Assembly (NCBI GenBank): GCA_029260295.1
Contig: JAJDDN010000007.1
Coordinates: 186,001 to 250,000, forward strand
Source of the DNA: Phycisphaerales bacterium
Lineage (GTDB): Bacteria; Planctomycetota; Phycisphaerae; Phycisphaerales; UBA1924
Reading direction: 5' to 3'
Length of the DNA: 64,000 nt
The notes under the pieces are model-generated. The model was not told the DNA's origin and did not search any database. It saw only the letters and a list, made by a program, of their open reading frames with translations. The translations under genes and the position numbers were made by a program. Positions within the stretch are counted from its first letter, which is position 1. Each line of letters starts with the position of its first letter. Below, one piece after another: positions 1 to 8,164 of this stretch.

Positions 1-360
1 GCAGTAATGAGCGGGCACCTCATCGACAAAGGGATCGACACTAACAACCCGGCAAGCCTCTCCAATGCACACACAAGCACAACCCTTCGCAGCAAGCACA
101 AGTTCGATGGCTTGATCTTCACAGATTCCCTGGATATGAACGCCATCGAATCGCAATGGAACGCAGGAGAAGCATGCACACTCGCTATCCTTTCTGGTGC
201 AGACATCGCTGTTCACGGGTTCAATAACCACAACCAAGCCGATCACCCTGCGATCCAGATGCATCACGAATTGATTAAAATGCTCGAACACATGACCCCG
301 GATTCGGCCGAGAGACTCGAAACCACCAATCGTCGGCGACGCCGATCAATGCATCAATAA
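1..360 (+). CDS. Glycoside hydrolase family 3 (NagZ-like beta-N-acetylhexosaminidase), C-terminal fragment
   Basis: The reading frame is open from base 1, so the gene is cut by the window edge and only its last ~119 codons are present. The motif FDGLIFTDSLDMNAI followed by a GADIAV stretch matches the C-terminal part of the GH3 catalytic barrel. In that family the Asp of the TDSLxM segment is the nucleophile. NagZ-type enzymes remove N-acetylglucosamine from muropeptides during peptidoglycan recycling; that role is inferred here. The PASLS and TLRSKHKFDG stretches also fit the NagZ branch rather than larger two-domain GH3 glucosidases. The protein ends soon after the barrel in an Arg-rich tail. 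Confidence 0.8.
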   Translation, partial: AVMSGHLIDKGIDTNNPASLSNAHTSTTLRSKHKFDGLIFTDSLDMNAIESQWNAGEACTLAILSGADIAVHGFNNHNQADHPAIQMHHELIKMLEHMTPDSAERLETTNRRRRRSMHQ

Positions 361-469
361 CAACCGATAACAGCTCGCACTGAGCGTTTAACCCTTGTTT
401 TTTAGGATGTTCTGGATCAAGGGCAGTGTTTTGGTAGCGGCAAGCGAAAACCTGTGGTCCGTTATAGGC

Positions 470-880
470 ATGAAACTCCAAAAGAAGACACGATCGTTCG
501 CCATCGGTGCAGCCCTCGCAGGAATCGCACTGTTCTCAGGCTGCACATCCTCGCACCCATCGACCGCATGGCAGGGACGAGGATACGACGCGGGCTCAAG
601 TGGAGGCTCGTCGGCACTGGTATTCATCCCCAGAAATGAAGAAACCGCATCACTGGTTTTCTCCGATGTACGCGGCTCAGAATACGGTCGCCGCGACCAC
701 CATATGGCGAGCTTCGATACTTCTCGGCGTGACGAACTCTTCGGCGTTCGCCAGCAAAGACACTCCTCGCTAAGCCACTCACGAACATACCGGAGCTCTC
801 GCAATGCCGATGAGTACCGTTACCCAACCCAAGAAAGCCGGCGGCATCGCGGGTACCGGAGATACACCCGCGACCATTAA
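470..880 (+). CDS. Small predicted lipoprotein, function unknown
   Basis: 136 aa from the ATG at 470. The ORF track extends 25 codons further upstream, but starting at MKLQKK gives a standard lipoprotein signal: basic n-region, hydrophobic core and a lipobox ending FSGC near residue 25. The mature part is short, hydrophilic and rich in Arg, Ser and Tyr (HRGYRRYTRDH at the C-terminus), with no domain I recognise. It follows the GH3 gene on the same strand with a ~110-bp gap, so co-transcription is possible. No clear Shine-Dalgarno is visible. Likely an envelope-attached protein; function unknown. Confidence 0.5.
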   Translation: MKLQKKTRSFAIGAALAGIALFSGCTSSHPSTAWQGRGYDAGSSGGSSALVFIPRNEETASLVFSDVRGSEYGRRDHHMASFDTSRRDELFGVRQQRHSSLSHSRTYRSSRNADEYRYPTQESRRHRGYRRYTRDH

Positions 881-907
881 TAGGGTTTAATGGGCCACGG
901 GCTGATT

Positions 908-947
908 GAAAAATGGAGAGGGCCGATCCAAGGTCTAGGATCGGCCC
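908..947 (-). terminator. Rho-independent terminator for the fibro-slime gene
   Basis: Perfect 10-bp stem GGGCCGATCC / GGATCGGCCC (920-929 with 938-947) and an 8-nt loop. On the minus strand it is followed by TCTCCATTTTTC. It lies about 35 bp past the stop codon of the minus-strand fibro-slime gene. Confidence 0.75.
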
Positions 948-981
948 ATCACCAACACCAACATGCACCAATAAGACTGTA

Positions 982-1908
982 TTAATCGTACAACGCGGCC
1001 GTAGGGGGCAGCTCAACGGCCCGGAGCTGCAGCGTAGTCTCGATCCGGAAGTTCGATCCGCTGTACCGACGCTCGGCATGGAAGACATCAAGCGTGTAGG
1101 TCCGTCCATCCTGGAGCCAATCGAGGCGATCCAGATCGAGGAACTGCTCGCGTGGCGGATGGAGGCCGCCTAAGTCAACGACGAGCTGTCCGTGAATATA
1201 GACCCAGACATCATCATCACCGGTAAACTTGAAGACCTGGCCCGTGTTCCGATGGAAAGTAAACTCGGTATTGATCTCGGTCGTGAAGTGGTAGTTGCGG
1301 CCATCACGGAAGTCACCGTAGAGTTCACCGTTGATCGGGAAGAACCCATGGGTTCCGTGTTCGGTGTCATTGGTTGAATCAAAGACATAGCGGTCTGTGC
1401 CCGCAACACGCTGGAGCGTGAGCTGGATGGCCGTGGAAAGATTCACGCCCGGGACATCGCGGTACCACTGATCGAACCGATCCGATGAGGTGAAGCCATT
1501 GCTTGAAGGGCCGTCGACGAGCTGCCCCTCCCGATCGCCTGCATCTGGGTCAAACATCGATGGATTGATGTTTCGTCCGAACTCATCCTTAAACTCGCTG
1601 TAGATTTTCATCCCGCGAAGATCACCAGAAGAAACCGGCTTGCCGTCTTCACCCAGAGTGTCAGCAACAAGACCGACGGTGGTGGTGCCGCCAAAGAACT
1701 CGAAGTCGGGATGCCCGCCATCCCATTGCTTTGGTTTAAAGTCACGGATTACACAATCAAGCTGGAGCGTATCAGGGAGCGGGTCACCCACGCCATCTTG
1801 GGCAGATGCGGTCCAAGCGATTGACATCGCCCCAACACCTCCGACCAGAAACGCGAGAACGCCGGCCCGTGAAAAATCCTTCGTTGTGTTTGCTGTGTGC
1901 TGTTGCAT
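982..1908 (-). CDS. Secreted fibro-slime domain protein
   Basis: 308 aa with an N-terminal signal peptide (hydrophobic stretch ending near AWTASAQ, residue ~37). The segment FKFTGDDDVWVYIHGQLVVDLGGLH and the following aromatic/charged stretch are the hallmark of the fibro-slime domain, a beta-sandwich related to PA14 found in secreted or surface proteins of Fibrobacter, slime moulds and planctomycetes. Carbohydrate or matrix binding is usually proposed for the family. Here the domain forms nearly the whole mature protein, with no catalytic or anchoring module. A GGAAGGAATG sequence precedes the ATG. It lies 78 bp downstream of a 66-aa membrane protein on the same strand and has its own terminator. 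Confidence 0.8.
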   Translation of the reverse strand: MQQHTANTTKDFSRAGVLAFLVGGVGAMSIAWTASAQDGVGDPLPDTLQLDCVIRDFKPKQWDGGHPDFEFFGGTTTVGLVADTLGEDGKPVSSGDLRGMKIYSEFKDEFGRNINPSMFDPDAGDREGQLVDGPSSNGFTSSDRFDQWYRDVPGVNLSTAIQLTLQRVAGTDRYVFDSTNDTEHGTHGFFPINGELYGDFRDGRNYHFTTEINTEFTFHRNTGQVFKFTGDDDVWVYIHGQLVVDLGGLHPPREQFLDLDRLDWLQDGRTYTLDVFHAERRYSGSNFRIETTLQLRAVELPPTAALYD

Positions 1909-1986
1909 GCTTTCATTCCTTCCCGCAGCGAGAGGCTGCGCCCCCGTACTTACCTAACCAACATGTGAACCCGCCGACAAACGGGC

Positions 1987-2187
1987 TCAGTCCAGGGTGG
2001 ATTCCGCCGAAGCAACGCTTTGGGGAGAATCCTGCGATGCTGATACGAACGCCGTACCCATCGAAAAGATCATGGAAAGCCCGGATGCGGCGATCGCTGC
2101 GATCAGCAGTGCCTGCATGAGTTTGTTTTCATTGGCGAGCGGGGCTCCTGGCTCGCCGAGTGTTTCAGGTGGTGCTGTGGTGCTCAT
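1987..2187 (-). CDS. 66-aa single-span membrane protein, function unknown
   Basis: Short ORF with a strong Shine-Dalgarno (AAGGAG, about 7 nt before the ATG), which supports real translation. The N-terminal ~20 residues are polar (TAPPETLGEPG). They are followed by one hydrophobic helix (LMQALLIAAIAASGLSMIF) and a short Ser/Ala-rich tail. No conserved domain is recognised. It precedes the fibro-slime gene on the same strand with a 78-bp gap, so the two may be co-transcribed. Whether it helps deliver or anchor that protein cannot be told from sequence. Confidence 0.55.
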   Translation of the reverse strand: MSTTAPPETLGEPGAPLANENKLMQALLIAAIAASGLSMIFSMGTAFVSASQDSPQSVASAESTLD

Positions 2188-2471
2188 GGCATGCTCTCCT
2201 TGCGGGGGGGTAGGTTTGGTGTTGGTCCCGCAAATGAACAGTCCAATTCATCCCCATCGATGCCAGCGATTGGATTGATAAGCCAGCCAATCCTTTCCGT
2301 CTGTGCCGGTTATGACGACTGGCCGCCCTCCGGCCGATGTCTGGAGGGTGAGAATTTCAAGATCTAGAATTTGCGGACTCTGCCCCAAATGCCCGATGGA
2401 ATCAGAGAATGATGTGATACACTGCCTGTGCGGGGCGGTTTATTCAGCAACCTACGCGGGAGAATGGCTCA
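2188..2471. other. Divergent intergenic region upstream of murA and the 66-aa gene
   Basis: About 280 bp without a supported gene. It must hold the promoters for the divergent 66-aa ORF and murA. A TGTGATACACT stretch near 2414 resembles an extended -10 element, and a GC-rich inverted repeat lies near 2330-2355. Neither is strong enough to call separately. Confidence 0.35.
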
Positions 2472-3812
2472 ATGGATGTCTTTGTAATCGAGGGTGGACG
2501 ACAACTCACCGGAACAATTCGGGTCAATGGCTCCAAAAACGCCGCCCTGCCACTCATGGCAGCCTCTCTCCTCACCGACGAGCCCCTCATTCTGAGCGAT
2601 GTCCCCAATCTCTCCGATATCCGCAACATGACCCGGCTCCTGACAGAACTCGGGGTCCACAGCGACCAAGAGCCTCAAGATCATGGCCAAACCATCACCC
2701 ACCAGGTCACCGATCCGAGCTTGTCCCACGCCAGGTACGAGATCGTCCGCACTATGCGGGCCAGCATTAGCACCCTCGGTCCCCTACTGGCCAAACGCGG
2801 CAGTGCCCGAGTTTCGCTCCCCGGCGGCTGCGCGATCGGCCAACGCCCGGTAGACCTCCACCTCCGTGGGCTCGAAGCACTCGGAGCAAAAATCACGCTT
2901 GATGGCGGCGATATTGAGGCCGTCGCTCCTGGCGGTACCGGCGGACGCCTGATCGGGGCCCCGATCTTCCTCGGCGGCCCGTTCGGTTCGACCGTCCTGG
3001 GCACCGCCAACATCATGTCGGCCGCCACCTTGGCTCTGGGCACGACGATCATCGAATCCGCCGCGTGCGAGCCTGAGATCGTGGATCTGGCCAATATGCT
3101 CATCGCGATGGGCGCCAAGATCACCGGCGCGGGATCGCCCCGGATCATCATCGAGGGCGTCGAAGAACTCGGGGGCACCAGCCACCGTGTGATGGCCGAC
3201 CGGATCGAAGCCGGGACTTATATGTGTGCCGCGGCGATCACAGGCTCGGACCTCACTCTCGAGAACTGCCCGCTCGATGCGATGATGAGTGCTGTGGACA
3301 CCTTCGGGCACATGGGCATCCATGTCGATCCCGTTGGAACCAGTAACGACCCGATGCGTCAATCCTGCATGATCTCCAAATCGGGCCAGATCAAACCCGT
3401 CCAGATCACCACCCAGCCCCACCCCGGATTCCCTACCGATCTGCAGGCCCAGTTCATGGCGTTGCTCTGCTTGTCAGACGGCAACTCGGTCATCACCGAA
3501 AAAATCTTCCCCGAACGGTTCCTTCATGTCGCCGAACTCTCGCGCATGGGCGCCCAAATCCATCGTCAGGGGGCGACGGCTGTTGTCACCGGGGTCAAAG
3601 AACTTACTGGGGCACCGGTTATGGCGTCGGATCTCCGGGCAAGCGCGGGTTTGGTCATCGCTGCGCTCGCTGCCAATGGCACAACCGTCATCAATCGGGT
3701 CTACCACATTGACCGCGGGTATGAGAATCTGGAAGAGAAACTGGCTGGGGTTGGGGCCTCGATCCGCAGAGCGGATGCTGAGGAGTTCGCTGATTCAGCG
3801 ATGACGCTCTAG
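2472..3812 (+). CDS. murA: UDP-N-acetylglucosamine 1-carboxyvinyltransferase
   Basis: 446 aa, a normal length for MurA. The enzyme transfers enolpyruvate from PEP to UDP-GlcNAc, the first committed cytoplasmic step of peptidoglycan synthesis. Family features are clear: GTIRVNGSKNAALPLMAA at the N-terminus and the active-site loop GGCAIGQRPVD, with the catalytic Cys near residue 119 (the fosfomycin target, not replaced by Asp). Further signatures are the RIEAGTYM segment, PHPGFPTDLQAQ, and the C-terminal RASAGLVIAALAANGTT. The ATG is preceded by GGGAGA. It ends 9 bp before the convergent HPr gene. This supports a peptidoglycan wall in this organism. Confidence 0.97.
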   Translation: MDVFVIEGGRQLTGTIRVNGSKNAALPLMAASLLTDEPLILSDVPNLSDIRNMTRLLTELGVHSDQEPQDHGQTITHQVTDPSLSHARYEIVRTMRASISTLGPLLAKRGSARVSLPGGCAIGQRPVDLHLRGLEALGAKITLDGGDIEAVAPGGTGGRLIGAPIFLGGPFGSTVLGTANIMSAATLALGTTIIESAACEPEIVDLANMLIAMGAKITGAGSPRIIIEGVEELGGTSHRVMADRIEAGTYMCAAAITGSDLTLENCPLDAMMSAVDTFGHMGIHVDPVGTSNDPMRQSCMISKSGQIKPVQITTQPHPGFPTDLQAQFMALLCLSDGNSVITEKIFPERFLHVAELSRMGAQIHRQGATAVVTGVKELTGAPVMASDLRASAGLVIAALAANGTTVINRVYHIDRGYENLEEKLAGVGASIRRADAEEFADSAMTL

Positions 3813-3821
3813 GCCGAGTTT

Positions 3822-4103
3822 TCAGTCGTCTTCTTCATCAAAGCCGCGCCGGACCATCTCGCTCAGATGCTCGAGACATGCTTTGGCATCGTCGCCGTTG
3901 CAGACAACTTCTATTGAAGTACCCTTGGTAGCCGCGAGCAACATAAGGTCCATGACGGATTTGCCATCGGCGTCCTCTTCGTTGGCCTTGACGCGGACCT
4001 CGGCGTCAAACTTCCCCGCCGCGATCGCAAAATCGGTCGCCGGTCGGGCGTGGAGCCCGTATCGGTTGACAATCTTGAGTTTGGCCGAGCACGATTTGGA
4101 CAC
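3822..4103 (-). CDS. ptsH: Phosphocarrier protein HPr (PTS or nitrogen-PTS type)
   Basis: 93 aa from a GTG start at 4103, chosen because GGAG lies 6 nt upstream; the ORF track runs five codons further to a TTG. NRYGLHARPA carries the phosphorylatable His (residue 18). GKSVMDLMLLAA places a Ser at residue 49, the same 31-residue spacing as His15-Ser46 of classical HPr, so control by an HPr kinase is possible in principle. HPr passes phosphate from enzyme I to EIIA proteins. It is the last gene of an hpf-ptsN-HPr run on the minus strand, an arrangement like the nitrogen-PTS operon. No enzyme I or HPr kinase is in the window. Confidence 0.9.
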   Translation of the reverse strand: MSKSCSAKLKIVNRYGLHARPATDFAIAAGKFDAEVRVKANEEDADGKSVMDLMLLAATKGTSIEVVCNGDDAKACLEHLSEMVRRGFDEEDD

Positions 4104-4221
4104 ACAGTTCTCCGTCAATCACAGCTTTATCTGCTCAACACACACATCTCGCCTTAAGCGGGATGCCTAAAAAAATCATCTCTCGCTACTACTTACAACC
4201 GCTCAACAACCCAATCAGAGA

Positions 4222-4701
4222 TTACGCCTCGCCGAGCCGATGATGGTCCGCATCATCGAGCAGCGTGGCGATCTCATCAACCCCTTGCGTCTGACGCATA
4301 CAGCGACGGAAGGTTTCTTTGGACAGGTTCTTGAAGATCGTTTCCATCGCCTGCAGGTGATCCTCGGGCTGGTCGGCCGGGGTCAACAGCATGACAACGG
4401 TGTACACAGGGAGCTTGTCGCGGGATTCAAAGTCGATCCCGCGTTGACTGAGCCCGATTCCCGCCGCCAGTTTGGCGATCTTAGGGTGCTTGATATGAGG
4501 CACCGCCACGCCGTACCCGAATCCTGTGGAGGATTTGCGTTCGCGTTCGAGGATCTTTGCGAGCAGCTCGTCGCGGATCTCGGCCGGGGCCGCCCCGCTG
4601 GCAACGAGCATATCAATCATCTCTGCGATGGCACCGTCACGGTCGCTCGCCTGAAGATCGCTGCAAATGGCACTGGGTTGAATAATATCGGTCAGTTTCA
4701 T
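4222..4701 (-). CDS. ptsN: PTS EIIA component, PtsN/fructose type
   Basis: 159 aa from the ATG at 4701. The ORF track adds 27 codons upstream, but MKLTDIIQP matches the usual EIIA-Ntr/Fru start. GVAVPHIKHPKI contains the phosphorylated His (about residue 69), and LTPADQPEDHLQAM is the second family signature. No EIIB or EIIC domain is fused, and no sugar permease lies nearby, so a regulatory nitrogen-PTS role is more likely than sugar transport. It sits between hpf and HPr on the same strand with gaps of 92 and 118 bp. Confidence 0.88.
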   Translation of the reverse strand: MKLTDIIQPSAICSDLQASDRDGAIAEMIDMLVASGAAPAEIRDELLAKILERERKSSTGFGYGVAVPHIKHPKIAKLAAGIGLSQRGIDFESRDKLPVYTVVMLLTPADQPEDHLQAMETIFKNLSKETFRRCMRQTQGVDEIATLLDDADHHRLGEA

Positions 4702-4793
4702 GTGAGCCCCATACGAGCATTCTGTACGCATACACCATAGCCCCGAACCATCCAAAAGGTGGCCTGAGAGCGACTTATGCACAGCCCGGCGGT

Positions 4794-5096
4794 TTATCGC
4801 ACAGACTTGAGCTTCTCGCGGTGGTCATGGAGCTGGCGGTCGGCCTTGACCACAACCTCGTCGATCGCGTCATAGACATCCGGGCCCTCGGTCTTGGCGA
4901 TGAAGTCCTCGTGGCGTTCAACATCAACCGTCACTTCGACGGCGTATTGCTCCTTGGTCGGGCTTTCTTTCCACACCAGGAAGTCCATCTGCTGAACAAA
5001 GCCCTTGTATGTACTGAGTTTTTCGGCCTTCTTTTCGATGTGAAGGCGGATTGGATCGGTGATTTCAAACTGACGCCCAACAATGTTAATACGCAT
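4794..5096 (-). CDS. hpf: Ribosome hibernation promoting factor, short form
   Basis: 100 aa from the ATG at 5096, preceded by AAAGGAG at good spacing; the longer ORF-track start is not needed. MRINIVGRQFEITDPIRLHIEKKAEKL and the DVYDAIDEVVVKADRQLHDHREK stretch are typical of the HPF/RaiA (sigma-54 modulation protein) family, which binds the 30S A/P sites and inactivates or dimerises ribosomes in stationary phase. It is the short form, without the long C-terminal domain. Its place ahead of ptsN mirrors the rpoN-hpf-ptsN order of proteobacteria, though rpoN is not here. Confidence 0.92.
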   Translation of the reverse strand: MRINIVGRQFEITDPIRLHIEKKAEKLSTYKGFVQQMDFLVWKESPTKEQYAVEVTVDVERHEDFIAKTEGPDVYDAIDEVVVKADRQLHDHREKLKSVR

Positions 5097-5241
5097 GGAG
5101 GTCTCCTTTGGGCTGGGGGCACGCAAACTCACGCGCCCTGTGACTGCTCTATTCTAGGATATCAACCGCCAACTTCCAAGCGGATTTTTGAGACCTCTGG
5201 CCCAACCACTTAAGGCCAAGAAACCCCCTAGACTTGCCACC

Positions 5242-6969
5242 ATGTCCGCTAAAGCCCTCCGCAACTTAATTCAGTACAGCATCCTTGCCATGCTCCTCGG
5301 CCTTCTCGGGCTTTTCCTCCTCTACCCCATCGGACTCACCGTCCGGGGCGGCTTTGCCACCGACCCGGCAACAGGCACCGGGTGGACACTCGAACACATC
5401 CTGTTGGTGTTCCAAGACCCCCTCCAAATTACCGGGCTCATCAACTCGCTCAAGATCGCGGTGATGACCACCTTCTTCTGCATCATCATCTCGCTCCCGC
5501 TTGCCACCCTCAGCGCCCGCTACACCTTCCCAGGGAAGAAAATCCTCAACGCCGCGATCCTCGTTCCGTTGATCCTCCCGCCATTTGTCGGCGCGATCGG
5601 GATCAGCAAACTCATGGGACGCGAGGGCGCCCTCAACGCAATGCTCGGGACCGACTGGGACCTGCTCGGCAACGGCAAGTTCTGGGGCGTCGTCCTGGTT
5701 CAGGCCCTCCACCTCTATCCGATTATCTACCTCAACACCGTCGCATCGCTGGCAAACCTCGATCCCGCTCTTGATGAGTGTGCAGAAAATCTTGGCGCGG
5801 GCGGCTGGAAACGGTTCTTCAAAATCACACTCCCGCTGATCCGTCCGGGACTGTTTGCAGGATCGACGATCGTGTTTATCTGGAGCTTTACCGAACTCGG
5901 CACACCCCTGATGTTCGACTACTCAACAGTCACCCCGGTGCAGATCTTCTACGGACTCAAAGAGGTCCAGAACAACGCCGAGCCTTACGCGCTGACTGTT
6001 GTGCTGCTGTTCTCAGCAATCATGATCTATGTGCTGGGCAAGCTCGTCTTTGGCCGCAAGGGATACGCGATGTATTCCAAGGCTTCGCGAGCCGGATCCG
6101 AGATCGCCCTCAAACCGTTCTGGGGATTGATGGCAATGTTCGCCTTTGGCAGTGTCACCGCCCTGGCGTTGATGCCTCACATCGGGGTCATCCTGACCTC
6201 GCTGGCCGCCCCCGGCTCGTGGTACTCCTCGGTCCTCCCCGAAACCTTTACCCTCTCGCACTTTAATCAGGCACTGACCGCTGGCGAATCGTTCAACTCG
6301 ATCAAGAACTCGCTGATCCTGTCACTGCTGGCGATGATCCTCAATATGGGCTTCGGCGTGCTGATCGGCTACATCCTCGTCCGCACAAAGGTCATCGGAC
6401 GCGGGTTCCTCGACGCCCTTTGTATGATGCCTCTGGCCGTCCCCGGGCTGGTGATGGCGTTCGGGTATGTCGCGATGACACTCCGCTGGCCGTTTGGTGC
6501 GGGCGATCCTCTCGAAGGCACGCTGGCGGTCTTCGGGACCAATCCAAACCCGTTCCCGCTGCTGATTATCGCCTATGCGGTGCGTCGCTTGCCTTATATT
6601 GTGCGTTCGACTGTTGCCGGGCTTGAGCAGACTTCTGGCGAGCTTGAAGAGGCGGCCGTGAATCTTGGTGCGACGCGGGTAGCCGCGGTCCGCAAGGTCA
6701 TCATCCCGCTAATCATGGCCAACCTGATCGCGGGCGGCTTGCTGGTCTTCAGCTTCTCGATGCTCGAAGTTTCGGACTCCCTGATCTTGGCCCAACGCTC
6801 TGATCACTTCCCGATCACCAAAATGATCTATGAGTTCACCAACAGGCTGGGCGACGGACAGTACATAGCCTCAGCGATGGGTGTCTGGGGCATGACGCTC
6901 CTGACCGTCACGCTTGTTGGCGCATCAGTGATGATGGGCAAGAAGCTCGGTTCGATCTTTAGGGTATAG
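5242..6969 (+). CDS. Two-domain ABC transporter permease (ferric-iron/FbpB type)
   Basis: About 575 aa from the ATG at 5242 (an in-frame TTG at 5188 is the alternative). Roughly twelve membrane spans form two tandem permease domains. Each carries an EAA-type loop for the ATPase: CAENLGAGGWKRFFKITLP in the first half and LEEAAVNLGATRVAAVRK in the second. This duplicated layout is typical of FbpB/AfuB-type iron(III) and related permeases. No ATP-binding subunit or binding protein is adjacent, so the partners must be elsewhere. The substrate is inferred only from architecture. It is divergent from hpf, and its stop lies 4 bp before the next gene. Confidence 0.85.
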   Translation: MSAKALRNLIQYSILAMLLGLLGLFLLYPIGLTVRGGFATDPATGTGWTLEHILLVFQDPLQITGLINSLKIAVMTTFFCIIISLPLATLSARYTFPGKKILNAAILVPLILPPFVGAIGISKLMGREGALNAMLGTDWDLLGNGKFWGVVLVQALHLYPIIYLNTVASLANLDPALDECAENLGAGGWKRFFKITLPLIRPGLFAGSTIVFIWSFTELGTPLMFDYSTVTPVQIFYGLKEVQNNAEPYALTVVLLFSAIMIYVLGKLVFGRKGYAMYSKASRAGSEIALKPFWGLMAMFAFGSVTALALMPHIGVILTSLAAPGSWYSSVLPETFTLSHFNQALTAGESFNSIKNSLILSLLAMILNMGFGVLIGYILVRTKVIGRGFLDALCMMPLAVPGLVMAFGYVAMTLRWPFGAGDPLEGTLAVFGTNPNPFPLLIIAYAVRRLPYIVRSTVAGLEQTSGELEEAAVNLGATRVAAVRKVIIPLIMANLIAGGLLVFSFSMLEVSDSLILAQRSDHFPITKMIYEFTNRLGDGQYIASAMGVWGMTLLTVTLVGASVMMGKKLGSIFRV

Positions 6970-6973
6970 ACCA

Positions 6974-7528
6974 ATGAACATCAGATTTACCCATCCCGAT
7001 GATGTCCCTACCATCACGGCGATGCTCAATTCCGAAATCGCCAATGGCATCGCCCACTTCGGAACAGAACAGATCAACGACTCGGCAACCTCAATTGAAC
7101 TCGAAGCCGCAGGGAACCGATTCCCGTGGTACACCGCCGAGGACACTTCCGGCAATTTTCTTGGGTTCTGCAAGTCCGCCCCGTGGAGCCCGCGCGGGGG
7201 CTACGACTGGACCGCCGAAATCACCATCTACATCGCCAAACACGCCCAAGGCCAAGGCGTCGGCAAAGCCCTCTACACCAAACTCCTCGGCTCCCTCCGC
7301 GCCCAGCGGTTCCAGGTTATTGTCGCCGGGATCTCGGAGCCAAACCCCGCCAGCGTTGCGCTCCACACATCAATTGGCATGGAACAGAGTGGATACAACA
7401 AAACAATGGGTTTCAAGCACGGCCGATGGATCGATGTGAGCTACTACCAGATGATCCTCGGCGATCTAACCAACCCGCCCTTGCCGGTGCTTGACATAGA
7501 CGAGGCCATATCAGACCAATCAAGCTGA
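6974..7528 (+). CDS. GNAT N-acetyltransferase (phosphinothricin acetyltransferase-like)
   Basis: 184 aa. The acetyl-CoA binding motif A appears as AKHAQGQGVGKALYTKLL near the middle. It is followed by GISEPNPASVALHTSIGM, a pattern typical of the phosphinothricin/methionine-sulfone acetyltransferase (PAT/MddA) branch of GNAT enzymes, which acetylate amino acid analogues. The N-terminus (IRFTHPDDVPTITAMLN) also fits. It begins 4 bp after the ABC permease stop and 12 bp before the next gene, so it sits in a plus-strand operon. The true substrate is unknown. Confidence 0.85.
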   Translation: MNIRFTHPDDVPTITAMLNSEIANGIAHFGTEQINDSATSIELEAAGNRFPWYTAEDTSGNFLGFCKSAPWSPRGGYDWTAEITIYIAKHAQGQGVGKALYTKLLGSLRAQRFQVIVAGISEPNPASVALHTSIGMEQSGYNKTMGFKHGRWIDVSYYQMILGDLTNPPLPVLDIDEAISDQSS

Positions 7529-7540
7529 TACACTCAAAGC

Positions 7541-8164
7541 ATGCTTGACCCCAACGCCAGCACCCTGATCCGTTCACAGCACATCATGCGATCCGCGTGG
7601 TCGGCGACGCTGCTCTTTGACCAGACGCCATTTGAAACCCAGTGCATGATCGACCCACGGACCGGCGACTTTATCGTCGCGATCCTCAAAGACGCACTCG
7701 AAGCCGACGACCTGGTCCTTGCCTGCCCGCGAGACTCGCTCGACACGCTGCTCCGTATTTCAATTGAACTCTCTGAAGATGTCACCGAAGAACAAGCCGA
7801 TCGGTTCACAGCATACCACTTGCCATCCGCCACCCCGCTGCTGGCGATCGGAAAGTTCGTTTACGCCAAGCTTGATTCTGGTGAGGTTGTCACGCCCGAA
7901 GAATGCCCGCTTGCCAATCCGTTTGTTGACTCGATGGGCCCGCTGTGCAGATCGCTCAATGCTGACCGTGGCGTCCTTGCAGGGGTGTGCAAGTTGTTAT
8001 CCGGGGTCGATCATGAATCGCCGCTGGCGGTTGGTGTTGACCCGGCCGGGATAGACATCCGTGCAAGCTACGGGCTGGTGCGATTGGTCTTCCCGGTGCC
8101 GGTTGCTGATGCTGATGAAGCAATGAGCTCAATTGATGCGTTACTGGAATCTTGTAATGCGTGA
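7541..8164 (+). CDS. DUF2470-like protein (FMN-binding split-barrel/HugZ-like relative)
   Basis: 207 aa. The C-terminal segment VDPAGIDIRASYGLVRLVFPVPVADADE matches the end of DUF2470, a domain attached to PNPOx-like split barrels in heme-utilisation and glutamyl-tRNA-reductase-binding proteins. The N-terminal part (ATLLFDQTPFETQC...PRTGDFIVAIL) could be a reduced or divergent split barrel, but I cannot confirm it. The stop overlaps the start of the downstream amidohydrolase by a few bases, implying translational coupling. Function is uncertain; a heme- or flavin-linked role is only suggested by family. Confidence 0.5.
   Translation: MLDPNASTLIRSQHIMRSAWSATLLFDQTPFETQCMIDPRTGDFIVAILKDALEADDLVLACPRDSLDTLLRISIELSEDVTEEQADRFTAYHLPSATPLLAIGKFVYAKLDSGEVVTPEECPLANPFVDSMGPLCRSLNADRGVLAGVCKLLSGVDHESPLAVGVDPAGIDIRASYGLVRLVFPVPVADADEAMSSIDALLESCNA

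Noticed and set aside
361-420. Terminator after the GH3 gene (GCTC/GAGC then TTGTTTTTT)
   Set aside because: Four-base stem with the T-run over ten bases away; too weak to report.
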